Shown here: one piece after another, positions 17,301-24,807 of the stretch
How the letters are laid out: each line of letters opens with the position of its first letter
Numbering within the stretch: position 1 is the stretch's first letter
NCBI RefSeq assembly: GCF_013393365.1
Contig: NZ_AP022321.1
Location: 1,750,501-1,814,500 of the forward strand
Origin: Veillonella nakazawae
GTDB lineage: Bacteria; Bacillota; Negativicutes; Veillonellales; Veillonellaceae
DNA length: 64,000 nt
Direction of reading: 5' to 3'
Program-made: the position numbers and the translations under genes
The notes under the pieces: model-generated
Told to the model about the DNA's origin: nothing
The model's input: only the letters and a program-made list of their open reading frames with translations
Database searches by the model: none

Positions 17301-18648
17301 CGCAACCAGAGGAGCATGCTTCGTTCAATACGATATCTTCGATATAGCCATCGCGAACCTTACAGCATTTCATATCTTGACCGCCGATGTCCAAGATAAA
17401 GGATACATCAGGGCAGAAGTAACGAGCTGCACGATAGTGAGCCATTGTTTCTACTTCGCCAATATCGATACCAAGGGCGCGTTTAAGGAACGCTTCGCCG
17501 TAACCCGTTACACCAGAATGCGCAATATACGCGCCTTTTGGTAACAGTTCATAAATCTTCTCGATCATTTCACGAGATTTTTCTAATGGTTTACCATGAT
17601 TTGGACCATAGTGAGAGAATATGATTTCCTTATTGCTATTGATGAGAACTACCTTAAGAGTGGTAGAACCAGCATCAATACCAAGGTAACAAGGACCTTG
17701 CGCATCTTCAATATTCGCTTTTGGCGTTACGGCCTTAGCGTGACGAGCGCGGAATTCTTCTAATTCTTGTTCATTTTTAAATAGAGGCTCTACACGATCT
17801 GTAGCCTCCATAGGAATACCGATGAGGGCACCAATTTCCTTTGTTAATTGACCAACCGTAATCTCACGACAGTCTTCTTTCATCAAAGCCGCCCCTAAAG
17901 CGATGAATAATTCACCATTTTCAGGGATAATGCGATGCGCTTCATCTAGTTCTAAGGTATCGCAGAAACATTGACGAAGTTCGGACAAGAATGTTAACGG
18001 CCCCCCAAGGAATGCTACATTACCTTCGATTTTATGACCGCATGCAAGGCCCGCAATTGTTTGATTTACAATCGCTTGGAATACGGATTTTGCAATATTT
18101 TCATGAGATGCGCCTTGGTTTAACAATGCTTGTACGTCTGTTTTAGCAAATACGCCACAGCGTGCTGCAATTGGATAAATCGTATCGGCATTCATGGCCA
18201 ATTGGTTAAGACCAGATGCATCAGTTTGTAATAAAGTCGCCATTTGGTCGATGAAAGCACCTGTACCACCTGCACAAGAACCATTCATACGGTGTTCTGC
18301 CGTTTGACCTAAATAGGTTACCTTCGCATCTTCACCACCAAGTTCGATGATAACATCAGTTTCTGGATACAACGCTTTTACAGCACGTGTTTCAGCAATA
18401 ACCTCTTGCACGAATGGAATGCGTACCTTTTCAGCCATCGCCATACCACCAGAACCGGTAATACATACATGAACTTGATCATTTTCATGGCCCACTTGAG
18501 CCTCTTGGAGCAAGGTATATACGGTGTCCAAAATGTTTGCATAATGGCGTATGTACTTTTTATACAAATAATTATCGTGTTCGTCTAATAGTACAACTTT
18601 AACCGTTGTAGAGCCCACGTCAATACCCATGCGTAGCATGTGTTGCAT
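14395..18648 (-). CDS. Giant 2-hydroxyacyl-CoA dehydratase activase-like fusion (BadF x2, DUF2229, HgdB-like)
   Basis: About 1417 residues from the ATG at 18648 (GAGAGG upstream). Order: BadF/HgdC ATPase domain 1 (GIDVGSTTVKVVLLDE near 8; cluster loop GSCAGGTGAFID near 140), BadF domain 2 (GIDAGSTTLKVVLI near 335; EACSSGCGSFID near 465), a cysteine set CGLCSNNCMLT with a later C near 635-660, a DUF2229 region (GIPRVLNMYEDFPFW), then an HgdB-like C-terminus (TGGGCRATNYIGYLRKAL; QPFGCLPNHVTGKG). Activases use ATP to push an electron into dehydratases through an interdomain [4Fe-4S] cluster. Here both halves and dehydratase-like parts are one chain; true substrate unknown. Monocistronic. Confidence 0.85.
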   Translation of the reverse strand: MQHMLRMGIDVGSTTVKVVLLDEHDNYLYKKYIRHYANILDTVYTLLQEAQVGHENDQVHVCITGSGGMAMAEKVRIPFVQEVIAETRAVKALYPETDVIIELGGEDAKVTYLGQTAEHRMNGSCAGGTGAFIDQMATLLQTDASGLNQLAMNADTIYPIAARCGVFAKTDVQALLNQGASHENIAKSVFQAIVNQTIAGLACGHKIEGNVAFLGGPLTFLSELRQCFCDTLELDEAHRIIPENGELFIALGAALMKEDCREITVGQLTKEIGALIGIPMEATDRVEPLFKNEQELEEFRARHAKAVTPKANIEDAQGPCYLGIDAGSTTLKVVLINSNKEIIFSHYGPNHGKPLEKSREMIEKIYELLPKGAYIAHSGVTGYGEAFLKRALGIDIGEVETMAHYRAARYFCPDVSFILDIGGQDMKCCKVRDGYIEDIVLNEACSSGCGSFIDTFASGLRIPIDQFAKEGLLASLPIDLGSRCTVFMNSKVKQAQKEGATVQDIAAGLAYSVIKNALYKVLKVKDPKELGDHIVVQGGTFYNESVLRAFEKLMGVEVIRPDVSGLMGAYGMALLAAETAEELQKEKSTLLDSDGLNSLQVSTTMRNCGLCSNNCMLTINAFSDGRTYVTGNRCDRGAGGMIQEERKAVPNLVDVKLRRYFDYYLKKNIPEFEGKMRVGIPRVLNMYEDFPFWFTFFNTLGYEVILSDYTTKEQYNKAIDTIPSDTACYPAKAVHGHIRDLANAQVDFVWYPCIQHGPKEFSRDNNYHCPMVISYPELIKNNMQEVLGDTPFHAPFLPLADKKSLVPALVKALDFLNLKKKDIANAVEKAWEEQENCKASYREATKKTVSRLVAEQIPTIVLAGRPYHLDSGINHGIPELITSLGMAVLTEDGVAPLGNEIKHLRVVDQWSYHSRLYRAAEFVSRTEGFQIVELNSFGCGLDSIVADQVKDILSANHKIHTLLKIDEGTNLGAVTIRLRSLQSVMERSLRRHHNPEAPEVVEEQLPTYDYNRVVFTEEMRKTYKILVPQMSPLHFSLLDPVLKNEGYNFEMLPAPTRDDIEVGLKYINNDACYPAIIVVGQLMSALLSGKYDINKTAVIISQTGGGCRATNYIGYLRKALIDAGMKQVPILSLNASDMERQPGFKLTKGFLHRMIQAVVYGDALMQCVLATRPYETNPGSTDALCDYWIKKLRENITSASLRQYNKYIKEIIHDFDNLPVNKDVQKPRVGVVGEIYVKFHPSANNHINELIEKEGGEVVTSGLLDFFLYCAMDSTYRAKHLDGTWLSGFFGTLAREALELYRLPYAKAVAASKNFDPLQRMTEVAKEAAHYIGLGNQCGEGWFLTGDMIDLIEKGAKQIVCLQPFGCLPNHVTGKGMVKTLSAAYPDVRIAAIDYDPGSSAVNQANRLKLLLSTMFE

Positions 18649-19124
18649 AAATACCTCTCTTTTCAAAAAACGTATGACCACACAAGATCATACTCATATT
18701 GTGAAAGTAGTACATTGAGCATGAATCTAAAATATAATGCACCAAACATCTAATTAAACTTAGATAAGGATAAGCTTTCACAAAAACATCTAATTTTTTA
18801 AATATCCTATACATATTATACAACAAATGTAGATAAAATCTATGTTTTTCTATATTCCAATGAGTTATATGGAATATGACTAAACTTGAATAACACCTCT
18901 ACATTGAGATAGGATGTAAAATTAATTATATCATTCTAAGGTGAAAAAAGGTGTACCTAATAGCACATAACTTAAGCAATAAATAGGTAAATATTATTTC
19001 TATTTCTATTTCAATTAACAAGAATAAGGGCATACAAAAAGAGGCTTCCATGAAATCATTAAAGCCTCTTGTATTTGTATTGTTTATTATATACTTTTGA
19101 GTTTTATTATTCACTCTATATAGG
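18649..19124. other. 476-nt intergenic region before the activase gene
   Basis: Holds the pdu operon terminator (19039-19070), a 7-bp inverted repeat ATATTCC / GGAATAT (18852-18858, 18871-18877), and two identical 12-mers AAACATCTAATT (18744-18755 and 18784-18795) exactly 40 nt apart, upstream of the activase start. Otherwise AT-rich with no believable gene. Confidence 0.6.
19039..19070 (-). terminator. Terminator of the pdu operon
   Basis: 9-bp stem AAGAGGCTT / AAGCCTCTT with a 14-nt loop; on the minus strand it is followed by a T5 run. Located 55 nt past the pduQ stop. Confidence 0.8.
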
Positions 19125-20243
19125 TTACAAAATCTTTTTATATAATCCGATAAGATCATCATGGTTAGCTGGGTATGGATTAAATCTATAACACATATCC
19201 TCTAGTGCTCTATCTGCCATGAGGTTAAGTTTTGGTTCAGATGTAGCCTTATCTACACCAAATTCAGTCAGTGTCATTGGACATTCTAAAGTTCGTTGTA
19301 GTTTTACAATCGCCTCTAGTAATGCACCTATTTTATCTCCATCGGATGCTTTATGCGATGCAAAGCCCAACTTAGCAGATAGATGGGCATATTTCTTGGC
19401 CACCTCTTGGTTACGAGAGCAATTAAATCCAATCACATAAAGCAAAAGCATACTGTTAGCTAGTCCATGAGGTACATGAAATTGCCCACCCAACTGATGT
19501 GCCATGGCATGAACGAGACCCACGCCAGCCTTGTTAAAGGAAAGTCCTGCAAGGCATGATGCTTCGTGCATTGACATGCGATCTTGGTCTGTGGCTGTTG
19601 ACTTATAACATTTTGGTAGGTATTCAAAGACAAGCTCAATTGCTTGCTGTGCCAACGCATCAGTAAAATTATTTGCAGACGTTGCTACATAGGCTTCAAG
19701 CGCATGAACAAGAACATCCATACCGCTAAAAGCAGTAACATTTGGAGGCGATGTTTTTACAAATAATGGCGTTAATAATGCTTCATCTGGTGATACCGCA
19801 TCATCCATAAGAGGATATTTAATTTGTGTTTCGCTATCTGTAAGAACAGCAAAAGAGGTCACTTCTGATCCAGTTCCACTAGTAGTAGGAACAGCAATAA
19901 AGGATTTGATATCCATATGCTTTAACTTACGACCAAAGTAAGCAATGCCCTTACTCATATCGATACAGGAGCCCCCACCTATGGCAATGATTACAGTTGG
20001 TTTAATGCCTTCCATAAACTCAATACCCTTTACTACATGCGTAATCGGTGGATCAGGTACCACATCAGTGTAGATGGTTACCTTATTTTTACTGTCCATT
20101 AACCCCATCACATACGTAAGGCTTGGAGAATCTTTTAAAAATGGATCGCATATGATAAGGATAGATTCATTAGAAAATGCTGTAAGACGATTTAACGAAT
20201 CTGGCCCTGCATAAATCTGGGTTGGAAAAGTCCATTTATTCAT
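19125..20243 (-). CDS. pduQ: 1-propanol dehydrogenase PduQ (iron-type alcohol dehydrogenase)
   Basis: 372 residues, the last gene of the Pdu microcompartment operon. Nucleotide loop AIGGGSCIDMSKG, serine-rich VPTTSGTGSEVTSF, and metal ligands in GMDVLVHALEAY, HAMAHQLGG and VPHGLANS. It reduces propionaldehyde to 1-propanol with NADH and so recycles NAD inside the shell. Length is normal for PduQ. GGTGG precedes the ATG, 11 nt after the pduP stop. Placement directly after pduP is what favours PduQ over a generic alcohol dehydrogenase. Confidence 0.9.
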   Translation of the reverse strand: MNKWTFPTQIYAGPDSLNRLTAFSNESILIICDPFLKDSPSLTYVMGLMDSKNKVTIYTDVVPDPPITHVVKGIEFMEGIKPTVIIAIGGGSCIDMSKGIAYFGRKLKHMDIKSFIAVPTTSGTGSEVTSFAVLTDSETQIKYPLMDDAVSPDEALLTPLFVKTSPPNVTAFSGMDVLVHALEAYVATSANNFTDALAQQAIELVFEYLPKCYKSTATDQDRMSMHEASCLAGLSFNKAGVGLVHAMAHQLGGQFHVPHGLANSMLLLYVIGFNCSRNQEVAKKYAHLSAKLGFASHKASDGDKIGALLEAIVKLQRTLECPMTLTEFGVDKATSEPKLNLMADRALEDMCYRFNPYPANHDDLIGLYKKIL

Positions 20244-20254
20244 ATGCTCACCAC

Positions 20255-21685
20255 CTATCGAATATTAAATCCTGTTGTTAAGCAACATCTACGACGTCGT
20301 GCAAAGCAACGAGCCGATGTAGTAGATTCCCCAGTAGGTGTAGCAATTGTAAAGGTTGTCGTACCCTCACCACTAAATCCAAGCCCTGCATAGGACGGAC
20401 CATTCTTAACAAAAATGGAAGTTTTCATTTTACGAGCCATCCGGTTGAGGCGTTCCATATTCAAGGAATGCATTGTGGCCGTATGATGTAAGCCTGCTTC
20501 TAACATCAAGCATACATCAAGACCTTCGTCAAAGCTATCTACTGTAACAACAGGTAAAATAGGCATTAACATCTCAATTACTGCAAAGGGATGATTTTTT
20601 GGAGCCCGCATGATAATTAACCGTGGATCACCATTGTACGGAATATGTGCTGCATCAAGAATAACGCTTGCATTTTTACCGACAAATTTTTTATTTGGTG
20701 TCCCATTTGGCAACACTGTTAAATCGACTAGGCGTTGAATATCCTGTTGATTTTCAAGGAGAATACAACCTGCTTTTACCATTTCTTGAACTAGCTGTGG
20801 CTCAATTTGACGCATGGCTACAACGCTCTTTTCAGCGATACATAGAATATTATTATCTAGACTAGCGCCGAGAACAATATCTTGAGCGGCCTTTTTAATA
20901 TCTGCCGTTTCATCTACAAAGGCCGGTGGATTGCCTGCACCAGCACCGATAACCTTTTTACCACTTTGAAGCGCTTGTTTTACTACGCCAGGACCTCCAG
21001 TAACAACTAATAGGCTCACATCTGGATGTAGCATCATCTCTTGAGCAGACTCAATAGATGGCTCTCGAAGTGTAACAATAAGGTTTTCAATGCCAATCGA
21101 TTTAGCAATAACTTGATTGAGCTCACTAACAAGCTCTCGACTCAAATTCTTGGCGCCTGGATGAACGCTAAAGAATATAGCATTTCCGGCCGCCAGCATA
21201 CCGATGGAATTACATATTAATGTTTCTGCCGGATTCGTACTTGGCGTTATAGCACCGATGACACCATAGGCTGATAATTCATATAATGTCATACCATTAT
21301 CACCAGTTTCACACTCTGTAACAAGGTCTTCTACGCCCGGTGTTTTATTTAGTGTAAGGTTTAATTTTAGTACTTTATCCGCAACGCGACCCATCCCCGT
21401 TTCGTCAACGGTTTTCTGAGCCAACTCTTGCACTCGTGGACGCATAGCAGCACGGATGTCTGCTATTACCTTTTCACGGGTTGCCAAGGTACAATCTTCA
21501 AAGCGTGCTTGCGCTGCTTTTGCAGCTTGAATTGCTTCATCAACCGTATCAAATACACCTGGCTCAACTTGACCTCTAGGCGCTTGTTTAATAGGTTGTG
21601 ATGAGGCCATTTCTTGCTTTTGCCCCTGTAATATATCTATAACCATGGAGCGGATCATTTCTTTCAACTGTGTATTGTTTTCCAT
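20255..21685 (-). CDS. pduP: CoA-acylating propionaldehyde dehydrogenase PduP
   Basis: About 476 residues from the second of two adjacent ATGs (21688, 21685); GGAGG lies upstream. The N-terminus (TQLKEMIRSMVIDILQGQ) is a short amphipathic helix like the PduP encapsulation peptide, joined by a flexible linker to an aldehyde dehydrogenase domain. Catalytic cysteine in DNNILCIAEKSV; nucleotide region GVIGAITPSTNPAET and VVTGGPGVV. It converts propionaldehyde, CoA and NAD to propionyl-CoA. About 10 residues longer than the Salmonella enzyme. Last 60 residues carry a strongly basic, cysteine-containing tail (CFARRRRCCL). Confidence 0.93.
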   Translation of the reverse strand: MENNTQLKEMIRSMVIDILQGQKQEMASSQPIKQAPRGQVEPGVFDTVDEAIQAAKAAQARFEDCTLATREKVIADIRAAMRPRVQELAQKTVDETGMGRVADKVLKLNLTLNKTPGVEDLVTECETGDNGMTLYELSAYGVIGAITPSTNPAETLICNSIGMLAAGNAIFFSVHPGAKNLSRELVSELNQVIAKSIGIENLIVTLREPSIESAQEMMLHPDVSLLVVTGGPGVVKQALQSGKKVIGAGAGNPPAFVDETADIKKAAQDIVLGASLDNNILCIAEKSVVAMRQIEPQLVQEMVKAGCILLENQQDIQRLVDLTVLPNGTPNKKFVGKNASVILDAAHIPYNGDPRLIIMRAPKNHPFAVIEMLMPILPVVTVDSFDEGLDVCLMLEAGLHHTATMHSLNMERLNRMARKMKTSIFVKNGPSYAGLGFSGEGTTTFTIATPTGESTTSARCFARRRRCCLTTGFNIR

Positions 21686-21816
21686 CATGAACCTCCATAT
21701 AGGTTGCATTGCTGATGCAATGACCATGTCAACTAACGGTGTCCACAATCAAGGATACATTCATGATGTGACACAATAACTAGGTTTAACTCTGGCACCA
21801 GCTATTTCCTATACAA

Positions 21817-22083
21817 TTATTTTTCAAAACTATCAATAATACCCACAATAGCGCAATCTACTGCGGTGCCTTTATCATCTTCGAAAATATGCCGTGCCGA
21901 TGAGCCTCGAGTTAGAAGCACATATTCACCTTCACCAGCACATACTGTATCGACGGCGATTTCTATGCGCCCCGTCAACTCTTGTTCTCCATCGAGAATA
22001 TCTACCATCATCAGTTTCATTCCCTTTAGAGATTCATGCTTTTGAGTAGATACGATACTACCCACAACTTTACCGACTTGCAT
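21817..22083 (-). CDS. pduN: Microcompartment vertex protein PduN (EutN/CcmL family)
   Basis: 88 residues from the ATG at 22083. MQVGKVVGSIVSTQKHESLKG and LMMVDILDG are typical EutN/CcmL pentamer strands; AVDTVCAGEGEYVLLTRGSSAR is the conserved core, and AIVGIIDSF ends the chain. Pentamers cap the vertices of the shell. It overlaps the pduM stop by 14 nt, so translation is probably coupled. Length matches PduN (about 90). Confidence 0.92.
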   Translation of the reverse strand: MQVGKVVGSIVSTQKHESLKGMKLMMVDILDGEQELTGRIEIAVDTVCAGEGEYVLLTRGSSARHIFEDDKGTAVDCAIVGIIDSFEK

Positions 22084-22561
22084 ACTTCTCGTTCCCTTCA
22101 ATTATTGTGATACCTAAGCGCTCGATTTCATCTCGAGCAGCCATGGTGAACCGTTGTCCCCTATATATGACGATAATAGACTGACTTTCACAAGATCTAA
22201 CAAAAGAGGTCGTTATCCACGCTTGATGACTGGCATATATAGGACGACCAAATTTATCTAGAAATTTGATAGGCCAATCTAGAATGACTGATGGATTCAT
22301 CAACGAGGTTACAGGAACTGCTAGGTGTATCGTCACCTCACAGTCATACGCTAATGCACGATGTAAATAGGCAACCCAAGGCACCAATGTATCGCACATT
22401 AACTCTCGTAAATGACCATAATCTATACCAGCGAAAGAAATGAGTTGGTTCTGCAACAATATATGCTCATCATAGCTATTGCACTCTGTGACCATAAAAG
22501 TAGCAGTGGATGTCATGCGCTTTTCTAGGCGTTCTAGCACCAGTTTAACTAATGCATCCAT
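22070..22561 (-). CDS. pduM: Microcompartment assembly protein PduM
   Basis: 163 residues from ATG 22561, 1 nt after the EutJ-like stop. Contains PVTSLMNPSVILDWPIKFLDKFGRPIY-type sequence (the ILDWPIKFLDKFG stretch is the PduM hallmark). PduM is a minor structural protein needed for proper Pdu shell formation in Salmonella; it has no known enzyme activity. The N-terminus MDALVKLVLERLEKR is a short amphipathic helix resembling encapsulation peptides. Position between the chaperone-like gene and pduN fits. Confidence 0.85.
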   Translation of the reverse strand: MDALVKLVLERLEKRMTSTATFMVTECNSYDEHILLQNQLISFAGIDYGHLRELMCDTLVPWVAYLHRALAYDCEVTIHLAVPVTSLMNPSVILDWPIKFLDKFGRPIYASHQAWITTSFVRSCESQSIIVIYRGQRFTMAARDEIERLGITIIEGNEKYASR

Positions 22562-22562
22562 A

Positions 22563-23399
22563 TTAATGCTCACTTCCCATGGCAATCCCTAAGGGCGTTA
22601 CAAACTCTGGGTATAATGGCTTATCTACGGGTAATCCTATATATTGACTGAAAGTTTTTGTAAACTCCTCAAAATTAGAAGCACCACCTACAACAACAAT
22701 GGGAGTCCCCTTTTCATAGCCACCCTCTTGTAACGCACGCTTAGAAATAGCTGCCATTTTTTCAACCACAGGCCGTATGGTTGCATATACATCGCGTTTA
22801 TTTGCTTCATTGCGCTTATAGGCCTCCGCTTCAGGAATAGAGATGCCATAGGCCCCGCTAATTACAAGGTTCATATGGGTGCCTCCTGTAGGCTCATCTA
22901 CGGTATATACAACTCGGCCATCTTTTAAAATGCTTATGCCCGTAGTACCACCACCGACGTCGATAACAGCGCCATCGGTGATTCCGAGCACATTAGCAGC
23001 AGCGGTAGGCTCGTCTAAAATGCAGGTTACTTCAAAACCGGCACTTTCAAGAACATGACCTACTACCTCTTTATTCTTGCCTATCGTTCCAGGTGGAACA
23101 GCTGCTGCGGCATATACAAGCTCTGTGCCTAAGGCGGCTTCCGCCTTAGCCTTTAAAGCTCTCGTAATTGTAACAGCTCCCACATAGTCAACTACAAGGC
23201 CATCTCGAATAGATTCGTTGTATTCAAAAGCACCATATATAGGTTTACCTTTATCGTTTACTACGGATAGGACAATAGATGATGTACCAAGGTCAATGCC
23301 TACGCGTAAATTCTTTTGATTATGAGAGCTCACTTGTTTGGACTCTACAAGATCAGAGAACTCTTGCAAGGTATTATTTGCCTTTTTCAAACCTTTCAT
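22563..23399 (-). CDS. eutJ: EutJ-like Hsp70/actin-fold ATPase of the microcompartment operon
   Basis: About 278 residues (start at 23399 or 23402, ribosome site AGGTG). Actin-like ATPase motifs: phosphate-1 GIDLGTSSIVLSVV, phosphate-2 GAVIDVGGGTTGISIL, adenosine GTPIVVVGGASNFEEF; also LDEPTAAANVLG as in DnaK. Much shorter than DnaK because the substrate-binding domain is absent, as in EutJ. Assumed to be a chaperone or reactivation factor for encapsulated enzymes. EutJ usually occurs in ethanolamine operons but is also found in many Firmicute Pdu operons. A leading segment of 40 residues before the ATPase may be a targeting helix. Confidence 0.88.
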   Translation of the reverse strand: MKGLKKANNTLQEFSDLVESKQVSSHNQKNLRVGIDLGTSSIVLSVVNDKGKPIYGAFEYNESIRDGLVVDYVGAVTITRALKAKAEAALGTELVYAAAAVPPGTIGKNKEVVGHVLESAGFEVTCILDEPTAAANVLGITDGAVIDVGGGTTGISILKDGRVVYTVDEPTGGTHMNLVISGAYGISIPEAEAYKRNEANKRDVYATIRPVVEKMAAISKRALQEGGYEKGTPIVVVGGASNFEEFTKTFSQYIGLPVDKPLYPEFVTPLGIAMGSEH

Positions 23400-23412
23400 C
23401 ATATCACCTACT

Positions 23413-24033
23413 TTACTGTACAATTCTCGCCATCACTGTACCTTGTACATTGGCAGCGTTTGCCTCATCTGTATCAATATGGAATTCTAGGACAAAACCA
23501 GGTACAGCCCGAACGATGACATCACCAAATACAGTAGTGCGTTCTGGCGTTTGAAGTTCAACATTAACGCTATCGCCATCGTTTACATTAAGCCGTTTTG
23601 CATCATCAGGTGACATATGAATATGTCGTTTTGCAACGATGCAAATAGGTTTTGTAATTTCCCCGTTTTCCGTACATAAAGTAATCTCTACGGCTGATTC
23701 TAAATGACCAGATAGCACAATAGGAGGTTTTATACCCAATGCACGAGCATCGGTCAAAGATACCTCTACTTGTGACTGTTTTCTAAGGGGACCTAATACG
23801 CGGACATTTTGAATGACCCCTTTAGGCCCCACTAAAGTAACTGTTTGTTCTGAAGCAAATTCTCCAGTTTGTTTTAAGTCACTTTTTTTAGTAATAGCCT
23901 GGTCAGGGAATAATATATCCCAGTCCTCCTGACATAGATGGACATGTCTATTGCTCACACCTACGGGAATGGACGATTCGAACATGGCTTCGATCACTTC
24001 TCGTACGATAGCACGAATCTGTTCCCGATCCAT
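23413..24033 (-). CDS. pduL: Phosphate propanoyltransferase PduL
   Basis: 206 residues. Two copies of the PduL repeat with zinc histidines in VGVSNRHVHLCQEDW and CIVAKRHIHMSPDDAKRL. It turns propionyl-CoA and phosphate into propionyl-phosphate and regenerates CoA within the shell. The first 20 residues (MDREQIRAIVREVIEAMF) form the known encapsulation helix. Its ribosome site AAAGGA is inside the last codons of pduJ (6-nt gap). No PduW propionate kinase is encoded in the operon, so ATP formation needs a kinase elsewhere. Confidence 0.94.
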   Translation of the reverse strand: MDREQIRAIVREVIEAMFESSIPVGVSNRHVHLCQEDWDILFPDQAITKKSDLKQTGEFASEQTVTLVGPKGVIQNVRVLGPLRKQSQVEVSLTDARALGIKPPIVLSGHLESAVEITLCTENGEITKPICIVAKRHIHMSPDDAKRLNVNDGDSVNVELQTPERTTVFGDVIVRAVPGFVLEFHIDTDEANAANVQGTVMARIVQ

Positions 24034-24039
24034 AAGCTA

Positions 24040-24315
24040 TTATCCTTTCTTAGGTAAGATCAATTCTACATCGCTATGAGGGCGTGGAATTACATGAGTA
24101 GATACTACTTCACCTACTTTTTGTGCTGCTGCACAGCCTGCATCAACAGCTGCTTTTACAGCGCCTACATCACCGCGAACCATTACTGTTACAAGACCGG
24201 AACCGATTTTTTCAGTACCTTCTAATGTAACGTTAGCTGCTTTTACCATTGCGTCAGCCGCTTCAATTGCGCCTACTAAACCTTTTGTTTCTACCATGCC
24301 TAATGCGTTATTCAT
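24040..24315 (-). CDS. pduJ: BMC-H shell protein, PduJ/PduA type (copy 2)
   Basis: 91 residues, one BMC domain. [20 protein letters not shown] at the N-terminus and the pore segment [19 protein letters not shown] are those of PduA/PduJ, with the pore Ser (GSG). Forms hexamers that tile the shell facets; PduA/J pores pass 1,2-propanediol. Very close to the copy at 25653-25934, differing mainly in the last third ([13 protein letters not shown]). PduJ is chosen because it precedes pduK-type context; PduA is equally possible. Confidence 0.9.
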   Translation of the reverse strand: MNNALGMVETKGLVGAIEAADAMVKAANVTLEGTEKIGSGLVTVMVRGDVGAVKAAVDAGCAAAQKVGEVVSTHVIPRPHSDVELILPKKG

Positions 24316-24341
24316 GATAATCTCCTTTATTATTTACTACT

Positions 24342-24785
24342 TTATTTCTTTTTAGTGTTTTTCTTTGGTGTTATTTTCTTTGTACCTGTTGATTTAGAAC
24401 TTTTCGGTTCCATGATCGTAGATACTATCTCATCTAACACCTCAACAACCTTTTTATCTAATTGGGGTTTCTCTGTTTCATCAGCTACCTTAGCCGGCTT
24501 ATCTGTAAAATCATCATTAAAGGATTCGACTAAGCCTTCTGCAGGTCGAGGAATTACTTTGTGAGCTACATACAAGTTCATACCTTTTGTAATCGCCACA
24601 CCTGTTTGAACAGCTGCTTCAACAGCTGCCACATCACCAGTTACCTTTACGGTCATCCAGCCAAGTCCTCTCGCCTTTTCTATTCCTATGAGCCGTACAT
24701 TTGCAGCTTTAACCATTGCATCTGATGCGGTGATAGCCCCCAGCAAACCAGCTACTTCTAGTAACCCTAGTGAATCTTTCACCAT
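24342..24785 (-). CDS. pduK: BMC-H shell protein with C-terminal extension, PduK-like
   Basis: 147 residues: one BMC domain (1-90; SLGLLEVAGLLGAITASDAM; RGLGWMTVKVTGDVAAV) plus a 55-residue tail that is acidic, then a predicted helix LDKKVVEVLDEIVSTIME, then very lysine-rich (ITPKKNTKKK). PduK proteins have a BMC domain with a C-terminal extension; the Salmonella one carries cysteines, while this protein has no cysteine at all. The pore loop is GLGW rather than GSG, so a different pore. Role: minor shell protein, perhaps contacting cargo through the tail. Confidence 0.8.
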   Translation of the reverse strand: MVKDSLGLLEVAGLLGAITASDAMVKAANVRLIGIEKARGLGWMTVKVTGDVAAVEAAVQTGVAITKGMNLYVAHKVIPRPAEGLVESFNDDFTDKPAKVADETEKPQLDKKVVEVLDEIVSTIMEPKSSKSTGTKKITPKKNTKKK

Positions 24786-24807
24786 GCCACCTCCCGACGT
24801 TTATTCA

